Positions 35,101 to 44,129 of a stretch of 64,000 nucleotides of DNA are shown in pieces. The position numbers were made by a program, and so were the translations under genes. The stretch is from Clostridia bacterium. GTDB taxonomy: Bacteria; Bacillota; Clostridia; Oscillospirales; Acutalibacteraceae. The notes under the pieces were generated by a model. The model saw nothing but the letters and a program-made list of their open reading frames with translations. It had not been told where the DNA came from and did no database searches. How positions within the stretch are numbered: the first letter of the stretch is position 1; each line of letters begins with the position of its first letter. The stretch spans positions 1 through 64,000 of the forward strand of contig JAFZOL010000053.1 of assembly GCA_017550625.1 (NCBI GenBank). The letters run 5' to 3'.

Positions 35101-35834
35101 AGATAGAACTCATCCGTCTGGAAGCCCATGCCGGTGTCTTCTTCGATCGTATGCTTCGTGGCGATGCACACGAGGATCTTCTGGATCTCGGCGTCCTCTT
35201 TTTTGATATAATGCGCGTCGTTGGTGGCCACGAGTCCGACCCTGAGCTCGCGCGCGAGCTTCACAAGGAGCGGATTGATGCGCTTCTGCTCCTCGAGACC
35301 GTGGTCCTGGATCTCAATGAAATAATAATCCTTGCCGAAAACGTCGATGAACCATTTCGCGGTCTCTTTGGCTTTTTCGTAATCGTTGTTGAGCAGAGCC
35401 TGCGGGATCTCGCCTGCAAGGCAGGCAGAGCAGCAGATGAGCCCCTCGTGGTGCTCTTTGAGAAGGTCTTTGTCGATGCGGGGCTTCGTGTAGAAGCCCT
35501 CGACCCACGCCGCGGACACGAGCTTGATGAGGTTCTGATAACCGGTCTGGTTCTCGCACAGCAGAATAAGATGGTAGCGTTCGTTGTCAAGGCCGTGGAC
35601 CTTGTCGAACCGCGTGCGCTTCGCGACGTAGACCTCGCACCCGATGATGGGGCGGATCCCCTCTTTTTTACAGGCCTGATAAAAATCGATCGCGCCGTAC
35701 ATCGCGCCGTGATCCGTCATGGCGAGCGAATGCATGCCCAGCTCCTTGGCACGTGCGACAAGGGGCTTGATGCGGCATGCGCCGTCGAGCAGCGAATACT
35801 CGGTATGTACGTGCAGATGCGTAAACTCAGTCAT
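32160..35834 (-). CDS. dnaE: DNA polymerase III alpha subunit DnaE
   Basis: Replicative polymerase; in Firmicutes DnaE works beside PolC, mainly extending primers. The 1224-residue protein has the PHP domain (THLHVHTEYSLLDG at the start), the GPGRGSGAGS loop at 357-366, the catalytic PDFDIDF at 397-403, a helix-hairpin-helix region, an OB domain around 985-1075 and a C-terminal domain. Between the last two, residues about 1103-1151 form a proline/glutamate-rich linker that usual DnaE lacks. Start overlaps the araD stop by 8 bases. Confidence 0.97.
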   Translation of the reverse strand: MTEFTHLHVHTEYSLLDGACRIKPLVARAKELGMHSLAMTDHGAMYGAIDFYQACKKEGIRPIIGCEVYVAKRTRFDKVHGLDNERYHLILLCENQTGYQNLIKLVSAAWVEGFYTKPRIDKDLLKEHHEGLICCSACLAGEIPQALLNNDYEKAKETAKWFIDVFGKDYYFIEIQDHGLEEQKRINPLLVKLARELRVGLVATNDAHYIKKEDAEIQKILVCIATKHTIEEDTGMGFQTDEFYLKSGDEMAELFPDVPEALANTNRIAERCNYEFEFGNTKLPIFEIPGNPDHFEYFKDLCYKGMVKRYGEDYPQEYRERLDYELDVIHQMGFIDYFLIVWDYINYAKSVGIPVGPGRGSGAGSIAAYACGITDIDPMRYSLLFERFLNPERVSMPDFDIDFCYEHRQDVIDYVVRRYGADHVAQIATFGTLAAKGAVRDVGRVLGMPLAEVAAVTKEIPQELDMTIQKALDSNAELKKMYNSNPMVKKVIDTSIKIEGMPRNTGMHACGVVICDKPVDDYVPLFKSGDAVVTQYYKGWVEKLGLLKMDFLGLRTLTVITDAVNMIRKTEPDFDIMKIDVDDKKVYEMLGEGGTFGVFQCESAGIRSLMINMKPKDLEDIIAVIALYRPGPMDAIPSYLKNRQNPAKIKYATPLLKPILDVTYGTIVYQEQVMQIFRELAGYSMGAADMVRRAVAKKQPEVLAQQKKYFINGSDGTDGGSKCDGCLKRGVSEEAANKIFDDMASFASYAFNKSHAAAYALLTYQTAYLRCYYPQAFMAAMLTSVLDNTDKVVGYITECQTTLGFKVLPPSVNESEVNFSVVGENIRFGLLAIKNLGANVIEAIIEEREENGPFESYYSFCKRCYGKDFNKRALENLIKSGATDCFGLRRSQMLRMIDDIFGQLDSDKKNKLEGQIGFFDLGSVFASAAEIEAPDIPELPLKELLANEKLTTGIYMSGHPVAEHMELAKALGCVKSTDIKESSLTEIDSPLHDGDEVQILCILSTVRKKITRSNTTMAFLSVEDVYGGIECLVFPKTFDKIGKYLIEDEIVLLSGKVSLRDDEMPKILCENVTPLDELPAVTHYKTPARAYSTGASALNAYDGEERDEPAEPEEEPERTAQETEPELPAPRPEPEPETRETSPQKANGSRAPKGIFLRVPGASAPACERAKKMCAIFPGSVNVFLYFEDTKTYEMNSGISVEHNAALIGGLKKLLGETNVALRT

Positions 35835-36534
35835 GATGTTCCCTTTGTCCGTAATAGGCGTTTGCGCCGTGTTTTCTGAGATAGTGTTTGTCTAACAGAT
35901 ACGAAGGGATCGCGCTGATCTCGTTGTTCAGGCGCAGGGTCTTGAGCGCCATCTCGGCGACGATCTCGAGCACGGCGGCGTTATACGCGGCCGTTTTCGC
36001 GTCCTTGCCCCAGCAGAACGGGCCGTGCGAACGCACGAGTACAGCCGGGATCGCCCCGGCGTCGAGCCCGTTGGCGCGGAAATGCTCCACGATCACGCGA
36101 CCGGTATTCTCTTCATAGGCGGAGTTAACTTCTTCTTCGGTCAGCGCGCGGGCGCACGGGACCTCGCCGTAGCAGAAATCCGCGTGCGTGGTGCCGAGCG
36201 CCGGGATCGGCAGCCCCGCCTGCGCGAACGCCACGGCGTTCACCGAATGTGTGTGCACCACGCCGCCGATCGACGGAAATGCGCGGAACAGCAGGGCGTG
36301 TGTTGGTGTGTCGGAAGAGGGCGAATACTCCCCTTCCACCTTATTGCCGTTGAAGTCGACGATCACCATTTTTTCGGGCGTCAGCTCGTCATACGGCACG
36401 CCGGAGGGCTTGATGGCGAACACCCACTGCTCGCGGTCGCAGGCCGAAGCGTTGCCCCAGGTGAAGGGCGCGACGCCGTACTTCGACAGGAGCATATTCG
36501 CCTCATACGCCTGTTTTCTGATTTCTTCAAACAT
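35827..36534 (-). CDS. araD: L-ribulose-5-phosphate 4-epimerase
   Basis: Class II aldolase-fold zinc enzyme converting L-ribulose 5-phosphate to D-xylulose 5-phosphate in L-arabinose catabolism. The 235-residue protein has the zinc histidines in HTHSVNAVAFAQAG and in RSHGPFCWG, and GNASACDRE near residue 28. It sits 18 bases after an FGGY kinase that could provide its substrate, forming a kinase-epimerase pair. No arabinose isomerase gene is in the window. It overlaps dnaE, an unusual place for a catabolic gene. Confidence 0.92.
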   Translation of the reverse strand: MFEEIRKQAYEANMLLSKYGVAPFTWGNASACDREQWVFAIKPSGVPYDELTPEKMVIVDFNGNKVEGEYSPSSDTPTHALLFRAFPSIGGVVHTHSVNAVAFAQAGLPIPALGTTHADFCYGEVPCARALTEEEVNSAYEENTGRVIVEHFRANGLDAGAIPAVLVRSHGPFCWGKDAKTAAYNAAVLEIVAEMALKTLRLNNEISAIPSYLLDKHYLRKHGANAYYGQREHHD

Positions 36535-36552
36535 AAGCTTTCACTCCGTTTA

Positions 36553-38136
36553 TCAGTTCTCGGCAAGCGCTTTTTCAGCGCTGAGACCGCGCAGATATTC
36601 TTCGAAGTATTTGTTGAATCCGCGCGCGTCGGACGCAACGGGATGCTCGGTCTTGACCGCGATCTTCGAGAACACGCGGTTCTCAAGATACGCGTCGAGC
36701 GTTTCGCCCTTATTCCTGAGGCGGGAATACTGGGCAAGGATCGCGATGCCCCAAGCGCCGCCTTCGGACGCGGACGGCATCACCGACACCGGAATGCCGA
36801 GCGCCGAGGCGATGAGGCTCTGCGCCACTTTTTCGGTCTTGAACAGACCGCCGTGGCCGAGGAGCTTGTCGATCTTTACGTTCTCTTTTTCGGTCAGGAT
36901 CTCCATGCCCACCCTGAGCGCGGCGAACGACGAGAACAGAAGGCTGCGGGATACGTTCGCGAAATCGAATTTCGCGTCGGGGCTGCGGTAGACCATCGGC
37001 GCGCCGGTCTCGAGGCCGAGCAGCGGCTCGCCCGCCAGAAGGTTATAAGACACCACGCCGCCGCAGTCGGACTCGCCGTGCATGGCGTAGGCGTAAAACG
37101 CGTCGTAAAGCTCCCCTTTCTTCACCGAGGCGCCGAAGATGCGCAGCACCTCGCCGAACAGGCGCACCCATGCGTCGATATCGGACGTGCAGTTATTGCA
37201 ATGCACCATCGCCACGGGCTTGCCGTCGGGCGTGGTGACCATATCGATCTCGGGATAGACCTTCGACAGCGGATGCTCGAGCACGAGCATGGCGAAAACG
37301 GAGGTGCCGGCCGAAATGTTGCCGGTCCGCGCGGCGATGCTGTCGGTTGCGGTCATGCCGGTGCCGGCGTCGCCCTCGGGCGGGCAGAACGGGACGCCCG
37401 CTTTCAGGTCGCCCGCGGGGTCGATGAGCCTTGCGCCGCTCTCGGTCAGGCGGCCCGCGGCGTCGCCCGCGGCAAGGACCTTGGGCAGAATGCCGCGCAG
37501 ATCCCACTTGAAGCCGTCGTTTATATGTAAAGCGTTGAACTTGTCAACACGCTTCTGATCGTAATCGTTTTTCTCACTGTCGATCGGGAACATGCCCGAG
37601 GCGTCGCCCACGCCGAGCACCTTTTCGCCCGTCAGCAGATAATGGATATATCCCGCGAGCGTGGTCAGAAACGCGATATCTTTGACGTGCGCCTCGCCGT
37701 TGAGGATGGTCTGCTCGAGATGCGCCACGCTCCAGCGCAGCGGGATGTTGAAATCGAGCTCCTTCGAGAGCTTTTCGGCGGCCTCGCCGGTGTTTGTGTT
37801 GCGCCACGTTCTGAAAGGTGCCAACAGGTTATCGGAGGCGTCAAACGCAAGATAACCATGCATCATGGCTGAAATGCCGATCACGCCCACGGTGGTCAGC
37901 GTGACGCCGTAACGCGCCTTTACGTCCGTCTTGAGCGCCGCGTAAGCGCTGCGAAGGCCGTTGCGGATCGCTTCATCAGAATAGGTCCACAGCCCGTTGT
38001 CGAGCGTGTTCTCCCATTCGTGGTTGCCGGACGCCAAGAGATTGCCGTCGTCGTCGAGCAGCACCGCCTTGATGCGCGTGGAACCGAATTCGATGCCGAG
38101 CGAGGTCTCGCCCCGCAGGAGTCTGTCTTTCTTCAT
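36553..38136 (-). CDS. FGGY-family carbohydrate kinase, probable ribulokinase
   Basis: ATP-dependent sugar kinase. The 527-residue protein begins with the phosphate-binding motif IEFGSTRIKAVLLDDDG, and later has GISAMMHGY, GDASGMFP and the TGNISAGTSVF and GHGGLFKT motifs typical of FGGY kinases. Length and the araD partner suggest L-ribulose as substrate, but gene order is the only support. ATG 38136 has AGGAGG 10 bases upstream; open frame further upstream covers the end of rqcH and was rejected. Confidence 0.82.
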   Translation of the reverse strand: MKKDRLLRGETSLGIEFGSTRIKAVLLDDDGNLLASGNHEWENTLDNGLWTYSDEAIRNGLRSAYAALKTDVKARYGVTLTTVGVIGISAMMHGYLAFDASDNLLAPFRTWRNTNTGEAAEKLSKELDFNIPLRWSVAHLEQTILNGEAHVKDIAFLTTLAGYIHYLLTGEKVLGVGDASGMFPIDSEKNDYDQKRVDKFNALHINDGFKWDLRGILPKVLAAGDAAGRLTESGARLIDPAGDLKAGVPFCPPEGDAGTGMTATDSIAARTGNISAGTSVFAMLVLEHPLSKVYPEIDMVTTPDGKPVAMVHCNNCTSDIDAWVRLFGEVLRIFGASVKKGELYDAFYAYAMHGESDCGGVVSYNLLAGEPLLGLETGAPMVYRSPDAKFDFANVSRSLLFSSFAALRVGMEILTEKENVKIDKLLGHGGLFKTEKVAQSLIASALGIPVSVMPSASEGGAWGIAILAQYSRLRNKGETLDAYLENRVFSKIAVKTEHPVASDARGFNKYFEEYLRGLSAEKALAEN

Positions 38137-38141
38137 TTTGG

Positions 38142-39890
38142 TCAAACCTCCTGTAAATGATCTGGCTTTACAGCCTTTGCGTAAACGGATTGATACACGT
38201 GATAGATCACGTAGCCGGGATTGGACGCCGGCGGCTTTTTGAGATACTTTGCCTCGGTGTAGTCGACCTCGGCCACGCCGCGCTCGCGCTGCGACGAGAA
38301 CCACACGGCAAGGCCCGCGGCAAACTCGATATCGCTTTCTTTCGGGGCGACGTCGGCCGACGCCAGCACGACGTGCGAACCCGGCGCCTTCTGCACGTGG
38401 AACCACAGATCGTTCTTTTTCGCGGTGTGAAGCGAGAGCCGGTCGTTCTGCAGGTTGTTGCGCCCCACAAGGACTTTCAGCCCGTTCGGCGATACGAACG
38501 TCAGCGGCGGCTGTACGGAAGGCTTTTTGACCTTGCCGGTGTTCTTTCTGCGCATAAAGCCGGTCTCTGTGAGTTCCTCGCGGATCTCGGCGATCTCGGC
38601 TGATGAACGCGCGCGCGTGAGCTCATCCTGCACGGTCTGCAGATATACGAGCTCCAACTCGCCCTTTTCGATCTGTTCGGCGAGCACCTTTTTCGCGGTC
38701 TGCGCCTTTTTGTATTCTTTGTAGTATTTCTGCGCGTTTTTCGCGGGGCTCAGCTCCGGCGACGCAGGGATGCGGATCGGACGGTTCTCGTCGTAATAGT
38801 TCTCGACCTCGTAGAAAGAAACGCCCTTCGGCAGGTTCGAGATGTTTACGTTGATGAGCTCGGCGGCGACGCGTTTTTTCTCGATCTCGCCGTCGGTGAG
38901 CAGCTCTTCACGCCGCACGGCGATCTTTTTCGCGGTGCGCTCGACGAGGTTCGACACGGTCTTGAACAGGTCGTCCGCCTGCATTTTCGTGCGGGCGACA
39001 CGCTCCCCCTCCACGCAGAAACGGTCGAGCAGCTCCGAAAGAAAACCGCAGCGGTTGAGCTTCGCGTAGCTCTGCATGTGCGTGAGCGGCTGGAACGAGA
39101 AATCAAGCAGGTTCCCGTTTTCGTCGGTCGTATAGCAGGGCGAGATCTCATTCGTGAGGAGCGTTTCCCGCAGCGCGTCGAGCTCGGAAGCGAGCCGCGC
39201 CTTCACGGCATCGGGCAGTTCGCGCACCTCGGGGTCGCCGAGGGTCACGCGGTAAGCGAGTTCTTTTGCCGTGAGAGGCGAAACGCCGGAAAGCGAACGC
39301 AGCAAAGCCGATGAGAGGGCTCTGTCGGCGTTCTGCGCGATACGCGCGAGAAGCGTTTCGGTGTCCGTTTCAAGGATATTCAGCTTATCCTGCGCAGGAG
39401 GCAGAGTGTAGGCGCGCTGGGGAAGGATCTCGCGGTATGACGAGCGCGAAGCGTCGATGCGTTTGAGCGCGTCCATGATAATCCCCTGCCCGTCGGTCAG
39501 AATGACATTCGAATACTGCGCCATGACCTCAACCACGAGCGTCCTCTCGACCTTGTCGCCGATCTCGTTGATCGCGTCGAAATCGAAATAAAGGATCCGG
39601 TCGAGGCCCTCCTGACGGATCGCCTTGAGCATGGCGCCGGACAGGACTTTGCGCAGATACATGCACAGCATCGGGGGCGACGCGGGGTTTTCGGGCGTGA
39701 AATCGGTGAAATTGACGCGCGGATAGTTGCCGCCCGCGGAAATGAACAGCTTTTTGCCGCCGGCGCGGGACCTGAGCGCGATCACAAGCTCAAAGCGCGT
39801 GGGCATATAGATCTTGTCCACCCTCGCACCGAGCGCGAAGGCGGAAAGTTCGTTTTTCATGCAGTGCAGAAACAGTCCGTCGATCGCCAT
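38142..39890 (-). CDS. rqcH: Ribosome quality-control protein RqcH (NFACT family)
   Basis: Binds stalled 50S-peptidyl-tRNA complexes and directs C-terminal alanine tailing, marking the peptide for degradation. The 582-residue protein has the NFACT-N domain (about 1-180, starting MAIDGLFLHCMKNEL), helix-hairpin-helix and coiled-coil regions (about 290-430) and the NFACT-R domain with NDLWFHVQKAPGSHVVL near residue 490. Older annotations call this family fibronectin-binding. It follows nif3 by one base. Confidence 0.93.
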   Translation of the reverse strand: MAIDGLFLHCMKNELSAFALGARVDKIYMPTRFELVIALRSRAGGKKLFISAGGNYPRVNFTDFTPENPASPPMLCMYLRKVLSGAMLKAIRQEGLDRILYFDFDAINEIGDKVERTLVVEVMAQYSNVILTDGQGIIMDALKRIDASRSSYREILPQRAYTLPPAQDKLNILETDTETLLARIAQNADRALSSALLRSLSGVSPLTAKELAYRVTLGDPEVRELPDAVKARLASELDALRETLLTNEISPCYTTDENGNLLDFSFQPLTHMQSYAKLNRCGFLSELLDRFCVEGERVARTKMQADDLFKTVSNLVERTAKKIAVRREELLTDGEIEKKRVAAELINVNISNLPKGVSFYEVENYYDENRPIRIPASPELSPAKNAQKYYKEYKKAQTAKKVLAEQIEKGELELVYLQTVQDELTRARSSAEIAEIREELTETGFMRRKNTGKVKKPSVQPPLTFVSPNGLKVLVGRNNLQNDRLSLHTAKKNDLWFHVQKAPGSHVVLASADVAPKESDIEFAAGLAVWFSSQRERGVAEVDYTEAKYLKKPPASNPGYVIYHVYQSVYAKAVKPDHLQEV

Positions 39891-39891
39891 A

Positions 39892-40644
39892 TTATAAAAC
39901 CGTGAGAATGGAATTCTTTCTGTCTGAGACCGTGACGGGGATATCGGGGAACGCGTTTTTGATCGTCTTGCGGAGCGCCGTCATCACGGGCGCTTCGGTC
40001 TCGTAATGTCCGGCGGCAAAGAGAGAAACGCCGAGCGTTTTCGCGTCGAGAAAATCGTGATAGCCCGCCTCGCCCGTGATCAGCGCGTCGCAGCCGAGTG
40101 AATCGGCGTCTTGAAGGAACGAGCCGCCGTCACCGCCGCAGAGCGCGGCCTTGCGGACGGGCTTTCCGTCGTCAATATATGACACCGCGCCGGAAAGCCG
40201 CGCCTTCAGAAGCGCCGCGACTTCATTTGCGGAAAGAGAATCCGGAAAAGACGCGATATTCAGGAACCCGTCGCCCGCGTCGGTGACTTTTTCAAATGAA
40301 AATCCGAGCGCTTCGCATAACGCGTCGTTGACGCCGCCGGGCGCTTTGTCGAGGTTCGTGTGCGCCGCGATCACGTGGATACCGCTTCTGATTAGGAACG
40401 AGACCAGCGAGTCATATTCAATGCGTTTGAGCGGATGAAAAATGAGCGGATGGTGCGCCACGATCAGGTTCGCGCCGCGTTCGACGGCGAGCTTCGCCTC
40501 ATAGTTCGTCACGTCGAGCGCGACGAGCACGCCCTTGACGTCGGCGTCGGCATCCCCGAGGAGGATGCCTGAATTATCCCACTCGCACTGGGACGAAAAC
40601 GGCGCATAGCCGTCGATCAGGTCGTAAACGTCTTTGACGGTCAT
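39892..40644 (-). CDS. Nif3-like dinuclear metal-center protein
   Basis: NIF3/GTP cyclohydrolase I type 2 family. The 250-residue protein has the metal ligands AHHPLIFH and a late GHYETEAP stretch with conserved histidine and glutamate. The inserted PII-like domain seen in Bacillus YqfO is missing, giving the short form. Function unclear in bacteria. It overlaps trmK by four bases (ATGA-like) and sits in trmK-nif3 order as in Bacillus (yqfN-yqfO). Confidence 0.9.
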   Translation of the reverse strand: MTVKDVYDLIDGYAPFSSQCEWDNSGILLGDADADVKGVLVALDVTNYEAKLAVERGANLIVAHHPLIFHPLKRIEYDSLVSFLIRSGIHVIAAHTNLDKAPGGVNDALCEALGFSFEKVTDAGDGFLNIASFPDSLSANEVAALLKARLSGAVSYIDDGKPVRKAALCGGDGGSFLQDADSLGCDALITGEAGYHDFLDAKTLGVSLFAAGHYETEAPVMTALRKTIKNAFPDIPVTVSDRKNSILTVL

Positions 40645-41321
40645 TCTTTGCAGTTCCTTTCGTAATACGCGATCGCGCCGTTGAGAAGCGTCTCTTCATC
40701 CAGAAGTCGTCCCGCATCGTGCAGGGATCGTACGCGCGTTTTGAGGTGACGTAGCGTTGCGTGCTTCATCCTGGCTTCGGTCGGCGTTTGCGGCGGCAGT
40801 TCGCCGAAATAGTAATAGCCTTCCTCTTTTGATTCGCATTCACCCGTGTAATCGGCGCTGATAACAAGATACGCCCTGCGCCCCTCGGGGACGCAGAGTT
40901 CCTTTTCGGTGCGGAACCCGTTTTCGCTCAGCCACCGTCGAACGTCCTGCTGATGAGACATCGGCTGCAGCACGAGGCGCGTGCCGGGGCGCTTGACCCA
41001 CGGCACCGCCGACAGAATATCGGCGATCAGTTCGCCGCCCATGCCCGCGATCACAATCTCGTCCGCTTCGCCGGGGGCATAGGCCTTCAGCCCGTCGGAA
41101 ACGCGCAGCTCGATCCGACCTCCGAGACCGTATATATCGACGGTCTTTCGGGCATTCGCAAGCGGGCCCTCACCGATATCGGACGCGATCACGCGCCCCT
41201 CAAAGCCGTTTTGGACGAGCCAGACGGTCAGATAGGCGTGGTCGGTGCCGATATCCGCGACCGAGCCGCCGCCTTTGATCAGCGACGCGACGGCGGCAAG
41301 CCTGTCGGTCAGGCGGATCAT
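40641..41321 (-). CDS. trmK: tRNA (adenine22-N1)-methyltransferase
   Basis: SAM enzyme making m1A22 in tRNA. The 226-residue protein has the SAM motif DIGTDHAYLTVWLV and IAGMGGELIADIL, both characteristic. Coupled to the nif3 gene downstream and to a DUF1858 gene upstream by ATGA overlaps; trmK-nif3 adjacency is conserved in Firmicutes. Confidence 0.95.
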   Translation of the reverse strand: MIRLTDRLAAVASLIKGGGSVADIGTDHAYLTVWLVQNGFEGRVIASDIGEGPLANARKTVDIYGLGGRIELRVSDGLKAYAPGEADEIVIAGMGGELIADILSAVPWVKRPGTRLVLQPMSHQQDVRRWLSENGFRTEKELCVPEGRRAYLVISADYTGECESKEEGYYYFGELPPQTPTEARMKHATLRHLKTRVRSLHDAGRLLDEETLLNGAIAYYERNCKE

Positions 41322-41521
41322 TGGACGTTTTCGAAATACGTGTTCAGCTCTTCAATGAGATCGTCGGGATCCACGCCGTGCACGAAGCAGGCGTCCTCAA
41401 GCGATTCGCCTCTGGACGCGGGGCAGCCGAGGCAATGCATGCCCATGTTGAGGAAATACGGCGCCACGTCGATATCTAGGTCGAGGATCTCGCCGATGGT
41501 CATATCCTTGGTGATTTTCAT
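41318..41521 (-). CDS. DUF1858 domain protein
   Basis: The 67-residue protein matches the DUF1858 pattern: MKITKDMTIGEIL, then GMHCLGCPAS with a CxxC pair, then a short helical end. Family members appear beside hybrid cluster and redox proteins and are thought to bind metal or act in redox sensing; no function is proven. The stop overlaps the trmK start as ATGA. Confidence 0.85.
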   Translation of the reverse strand: MKITKDMTIGEILDLDIDVAPYFLNMGMHCLGCPASRGESLEDACFVHGVDPDDLIEELNTYFENVQ

Positions 41522-41545
41522 AACGTTTTCTCCTTGGTTTTTGCT

Positions 41546-42493
41546 TTATTCTTTTTCGGTATTTGTTTCCGAAACGATAAACTTTGGGCGGTCCTTCGCC
41601 TCGGTGTAAACGCGCGCGAGGTATTCGCCGAGAATGCCGAGGCTCAGAAGCAGCGCCGCGCCCACGCCGAACACGGCGGCAAGCAGCAGCGGGATCACGG
41701 GATTATAAGAACCGATGATCGCGCGCACGAGGGCGTAGATCAGCGCGATGAGCGTGAGAGCGCCGCAGACGGCGCTGAACAGAAAGCTCAGGCGCAGCGG
41801 GGCGTTCGTGTAGCCGAGGATGCCGTCGAGCGCGTAGCGGAAGAGCTTGCGGATCGACCACTTGGTCTCGCCTGCGGCGCGTTCGCGGTTCTCGTGCGAG
41901 ATCCACTTCACGTTGAAGCCGACCCAACTGAAGATCCCCTTCGAAAAGCGGATGTTTTCGGGCATCGAGAGCACGGCCTCGACGACCTTGCGCTTCATGA
42001 TGCGGAAATCCTGCGCCGAATCGCTGATCTTCGTGTCGCTGACGCGGTTGATCACTTTATAGAACGCGCCGGATAGGGCGCTCTTGAGCTTTGCTTCGCC
42101 CTCGCGGTCTTCCCTTCTCGCTGCGGCGACGTCGTAGCCCTCCCGGTCGACGTAATAGAGCATCTCGGTGATGAGCTCGGGCGAATGCTGCAGGTCCGCG
42201 TCGATGATGCCGATATAGTCCGCGTTCTTGACCGCGTATTCCATACCGGCGAGCATCGCGGCCTCTTTGCCGAAATTCCGGGAGAAAGAGATATACTTTA
42301 CGTCCGGATCCATCGCGGCGAGGTCTTTTAGGATCGAAAGCGTTTCGTCCGCGCTGCCGTCGTTGACGAAGACGAGCTCCGTCCTGAAGCCGAGCGAGAG
42401 CTTTTTGAGCACCTTGCCGACTTCGTCATAGAAAAGCGGCAGTACCTCCTGTTCGTTATAGCACGGCACGATGAGCGCCAAAGTCTTTTTCAT
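41546..42493 (-). CDS. Family 2 glycosyltransferase (dolichyl-phosphate-sugar synthase-like)
   Basis: The 315-residue protein has the GT-A signatures VNDGSADET and IDADLQHSPE (the metal-binding DxD-like site), and two membrane segments at about 232-255 and 264-290. This is the GtrB/DPM1-like layout that moves a sugar from a nucleotide donor to undecaprenyl phosphate on the inner face of the membrane, supplying surface polymer decoration. Acceptor and sugar cannot be named. Located 13 bases after a flavoprotein gene on the same strand. Confidence 0.88.
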   Translation of the reverse strand: MKKTLALIVPCYNEQEVLPLFYDEVGKVLKKLSLGFRTELVFVNDGSADETLSILKDLAAMDPDVKYISFSRNFGKEAAMLAGMEYAVKNADYIGIIDADLQHSPELITEMLYYVDREGYDVAAARREDREGEAKLKSALSGAFYKVINRVSDTKISDSAQDFRIMKRKVVEAVLSMPENIRFSKGIFSWVGFNVKWISHENRERAAGETKWSIRKLFRYALDGILGYTNAPLRLSFLFSAVCGALTLIALIYALVRAIIGSYNPVIPLLLAAVFGVGAALLLSLGILGEYLARVYTEAKDRPKFIVSETNTEKE

Positions 42494-42506
42494 GATGGTC
42501 TCTCCT

Positions 42507-44114
42507 TTAACAATCGTCGATCTCGTCGGCCAGAACCGCCTCGGCGCTTCTGAGCCCGTCCACGGCGGCGCTCACGATGCCGCCTGCGTAACCGGCGCCC
42601 TCGCCGCACGGGAATATGCCCTTCACGCTCGCCTGCCTGAACTCGTCGCGCACGATGCGCACAGGCGAAGACGAACGGCTTTCGGGCGCGGTGAGCACGG
42701 CGTCCGGCATGGCGAAGCCCGCGAGTTTTTTATCAAACGCCGTGAGCGCCAGCGCGATCTCGCGCGTGACCTCGGGCGGCAGTATTTTTCGGATATCAGA
42801 CGGCACCACGCCGCTCGTGCAGGTCGGCTTTACGCTGCCGAACCGGGCGGACGGACTGCCGTTCATGAAGTCGCCCACGAGCTGCGCCGGCGCACGGTAG
42901 GACCTGCCTCCGGCTTCAAACGCCGCGCGCTCGATATCGCGCTGCAAAGCGATGCCCGCAAGCGGATGCGGATCGGGGATATGCTCCGGTTCGATGCCCA
43001 CGAGGATGGCGGAATTGGCGTTTTCGCCGTCGCGGGCAAACTCGCTCATGCCGTTGACGACGACCATATCCGGCTCCGACGCAGCCCCCACGACCGTGCC
43101 GCCGGGGCACATGCAGAACGTGTAGCCGCCGCGGCCGTGCAGCGGATGGTTGGCAAATTTATAATTCGCCGCGCCGAGACGCGGGTCGTTCCAGCTGGAG
43201 CCGAACAGCGCCTTATTGATCATCTCCTGTTTATGCTCGATGCGCACGCCGACCGAAAAAGCCTTCTTTTCCATCCTGAGACCGTGCCGGAAGAGCATCT
43301 CCACGGTATCTCGCGCGGAATGCCCGATGCACAGCAGCAGCGTATCGGTCTCAAGGTCGTGCGCGCCGCCGTTTTCGTCGGCATAGGCGATACCTTGTAT
43401 ATAACCGTTCGCGACGTAAATATCCGTGAGGCAGCAGCCGAAGAGCACTTCCCCGCCGAGGCGGATGATCTCCTTCCTCATGTTTTTTACAAGAGGCTTC
43501 AGTTTGTCGGTGCCGATGTGCGGATGGGCGGAATACAGGATCTGCTCGGGCGCGCCGAACTCCACGAAGGTTTCGAGTACGAAGCGGCAGCGGCTGTCTT
43601 TGATGCCGGTGGTCAGTTTGCCGTCGGAAAACGTGCCCGCGCCGCCCTCGCCGAACTGCACGTTGGACGAGGGATCGAGCTTCGCCGTGTTCCAGAACGC
43701 GTAAACGTCGCGCGTGCGTCGGTCCACGTCGTGCCCGCGCTCGAGCACGAGAGGCTTAAGGCCCGCCCGCGCGAGCAGAAGGGCGGCGAACATCCCGGCA
43801 GGGCCGAAGCCGACGATCACGGGACGAAACGCCGAACGCCGCCGGTTTTCGGGCATTTCATAGCGGTAATGCTCGCAGACCGAGACCTTGCTCGGCAGGA
43901 ACCCGGCCGCGACGGCGGCCTCGTCGAGATCCGTTTCGACGTTGACAGAATAAATCATTCGGATCCTGTTCCGTTTGCGTGAATCGATGGACTCGCGCCA
44001 GATCTCGACCGATTTGATATGCGAAGCCGGAACGCCGAGCTCTTTTGCCGCCGCATGTCGCAGGTCTTCGATCCCGGCGCCCGGTTCGGCGGATATTTCG
44101 TTCACTCTTAACAC
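42507..44114 (-). CDS. FAD-dependent protein of the COG2509 type
   Basis: The 535-residue protein has an N-terminal about 100-residue domain with a basic stretch, followed by an FAD Rossmann motif GFGPAGMFAALLLARAG, RRTRDVYAFWNT and FGEGGAGTFSDGKLTTG, and ends with GEGAGYAGGIVSAAVDG. Widespread in Clostridia with no proven reaction. Positioned between glycosyltransferase and another flavoprotein on the same strand, with gaps of 13 and 15 bases. Confidence 0.88.
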   Translation of the reverse strand: MLRVNEISAEPGAGIEDLRHAAAKELGVPASHIKSVEIWRESIDSRKRNRIRMIYSVNVETDLDEAAVAAGFLPSKVSVCEHYRYEMPENRRRSAFRPVIVGFGPAGMFAALLLARAGLKPLVLERGHDVDRRTRDVYAFWNTAKLDPSSNVQFGEGGAGTFSDGKLTTGIKDSRCRFVLETFVEFGAPEQILYSAHPHIGTDKLKPLVKNMRKEIIRLGGEVLFGCCLTDIYVANGYIQGIAYADENGGAHDLETDTLLLCIGHSARDTVEMLFRHGLRMEKKAFSVGVRIEHKQEMINKALFGSSWNDPRLGAANYKFANHPLHGRGGYTFCMCPGGTVVGAASEPDMVVVNGMSEFARDGENANSAILVGIEPEHIPDPHPLAGIALQRDIERAAFEAGGRSYRAPAQLVGDFMNGSPSARFGSVKPTCTSGVVPSDIRKILPPEVTREIALALTAFDKKLAGFAMPDAVLTAPESRSSSPVRIVRDEFRQASVKGIFPCGEGAGYAGGIVSAAVDGLRSAEAVLADEIDDC

Positions 44115-44129
44115 GTTATAACTCCAAAC

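Noticed and set aside
33570..35879. Plus-strand open frame of 769 codons opposite dnaE
   Set aside because: Antisense shadow of dnaE; composition is typical of such mirrors and the DnaE motifs are certain.
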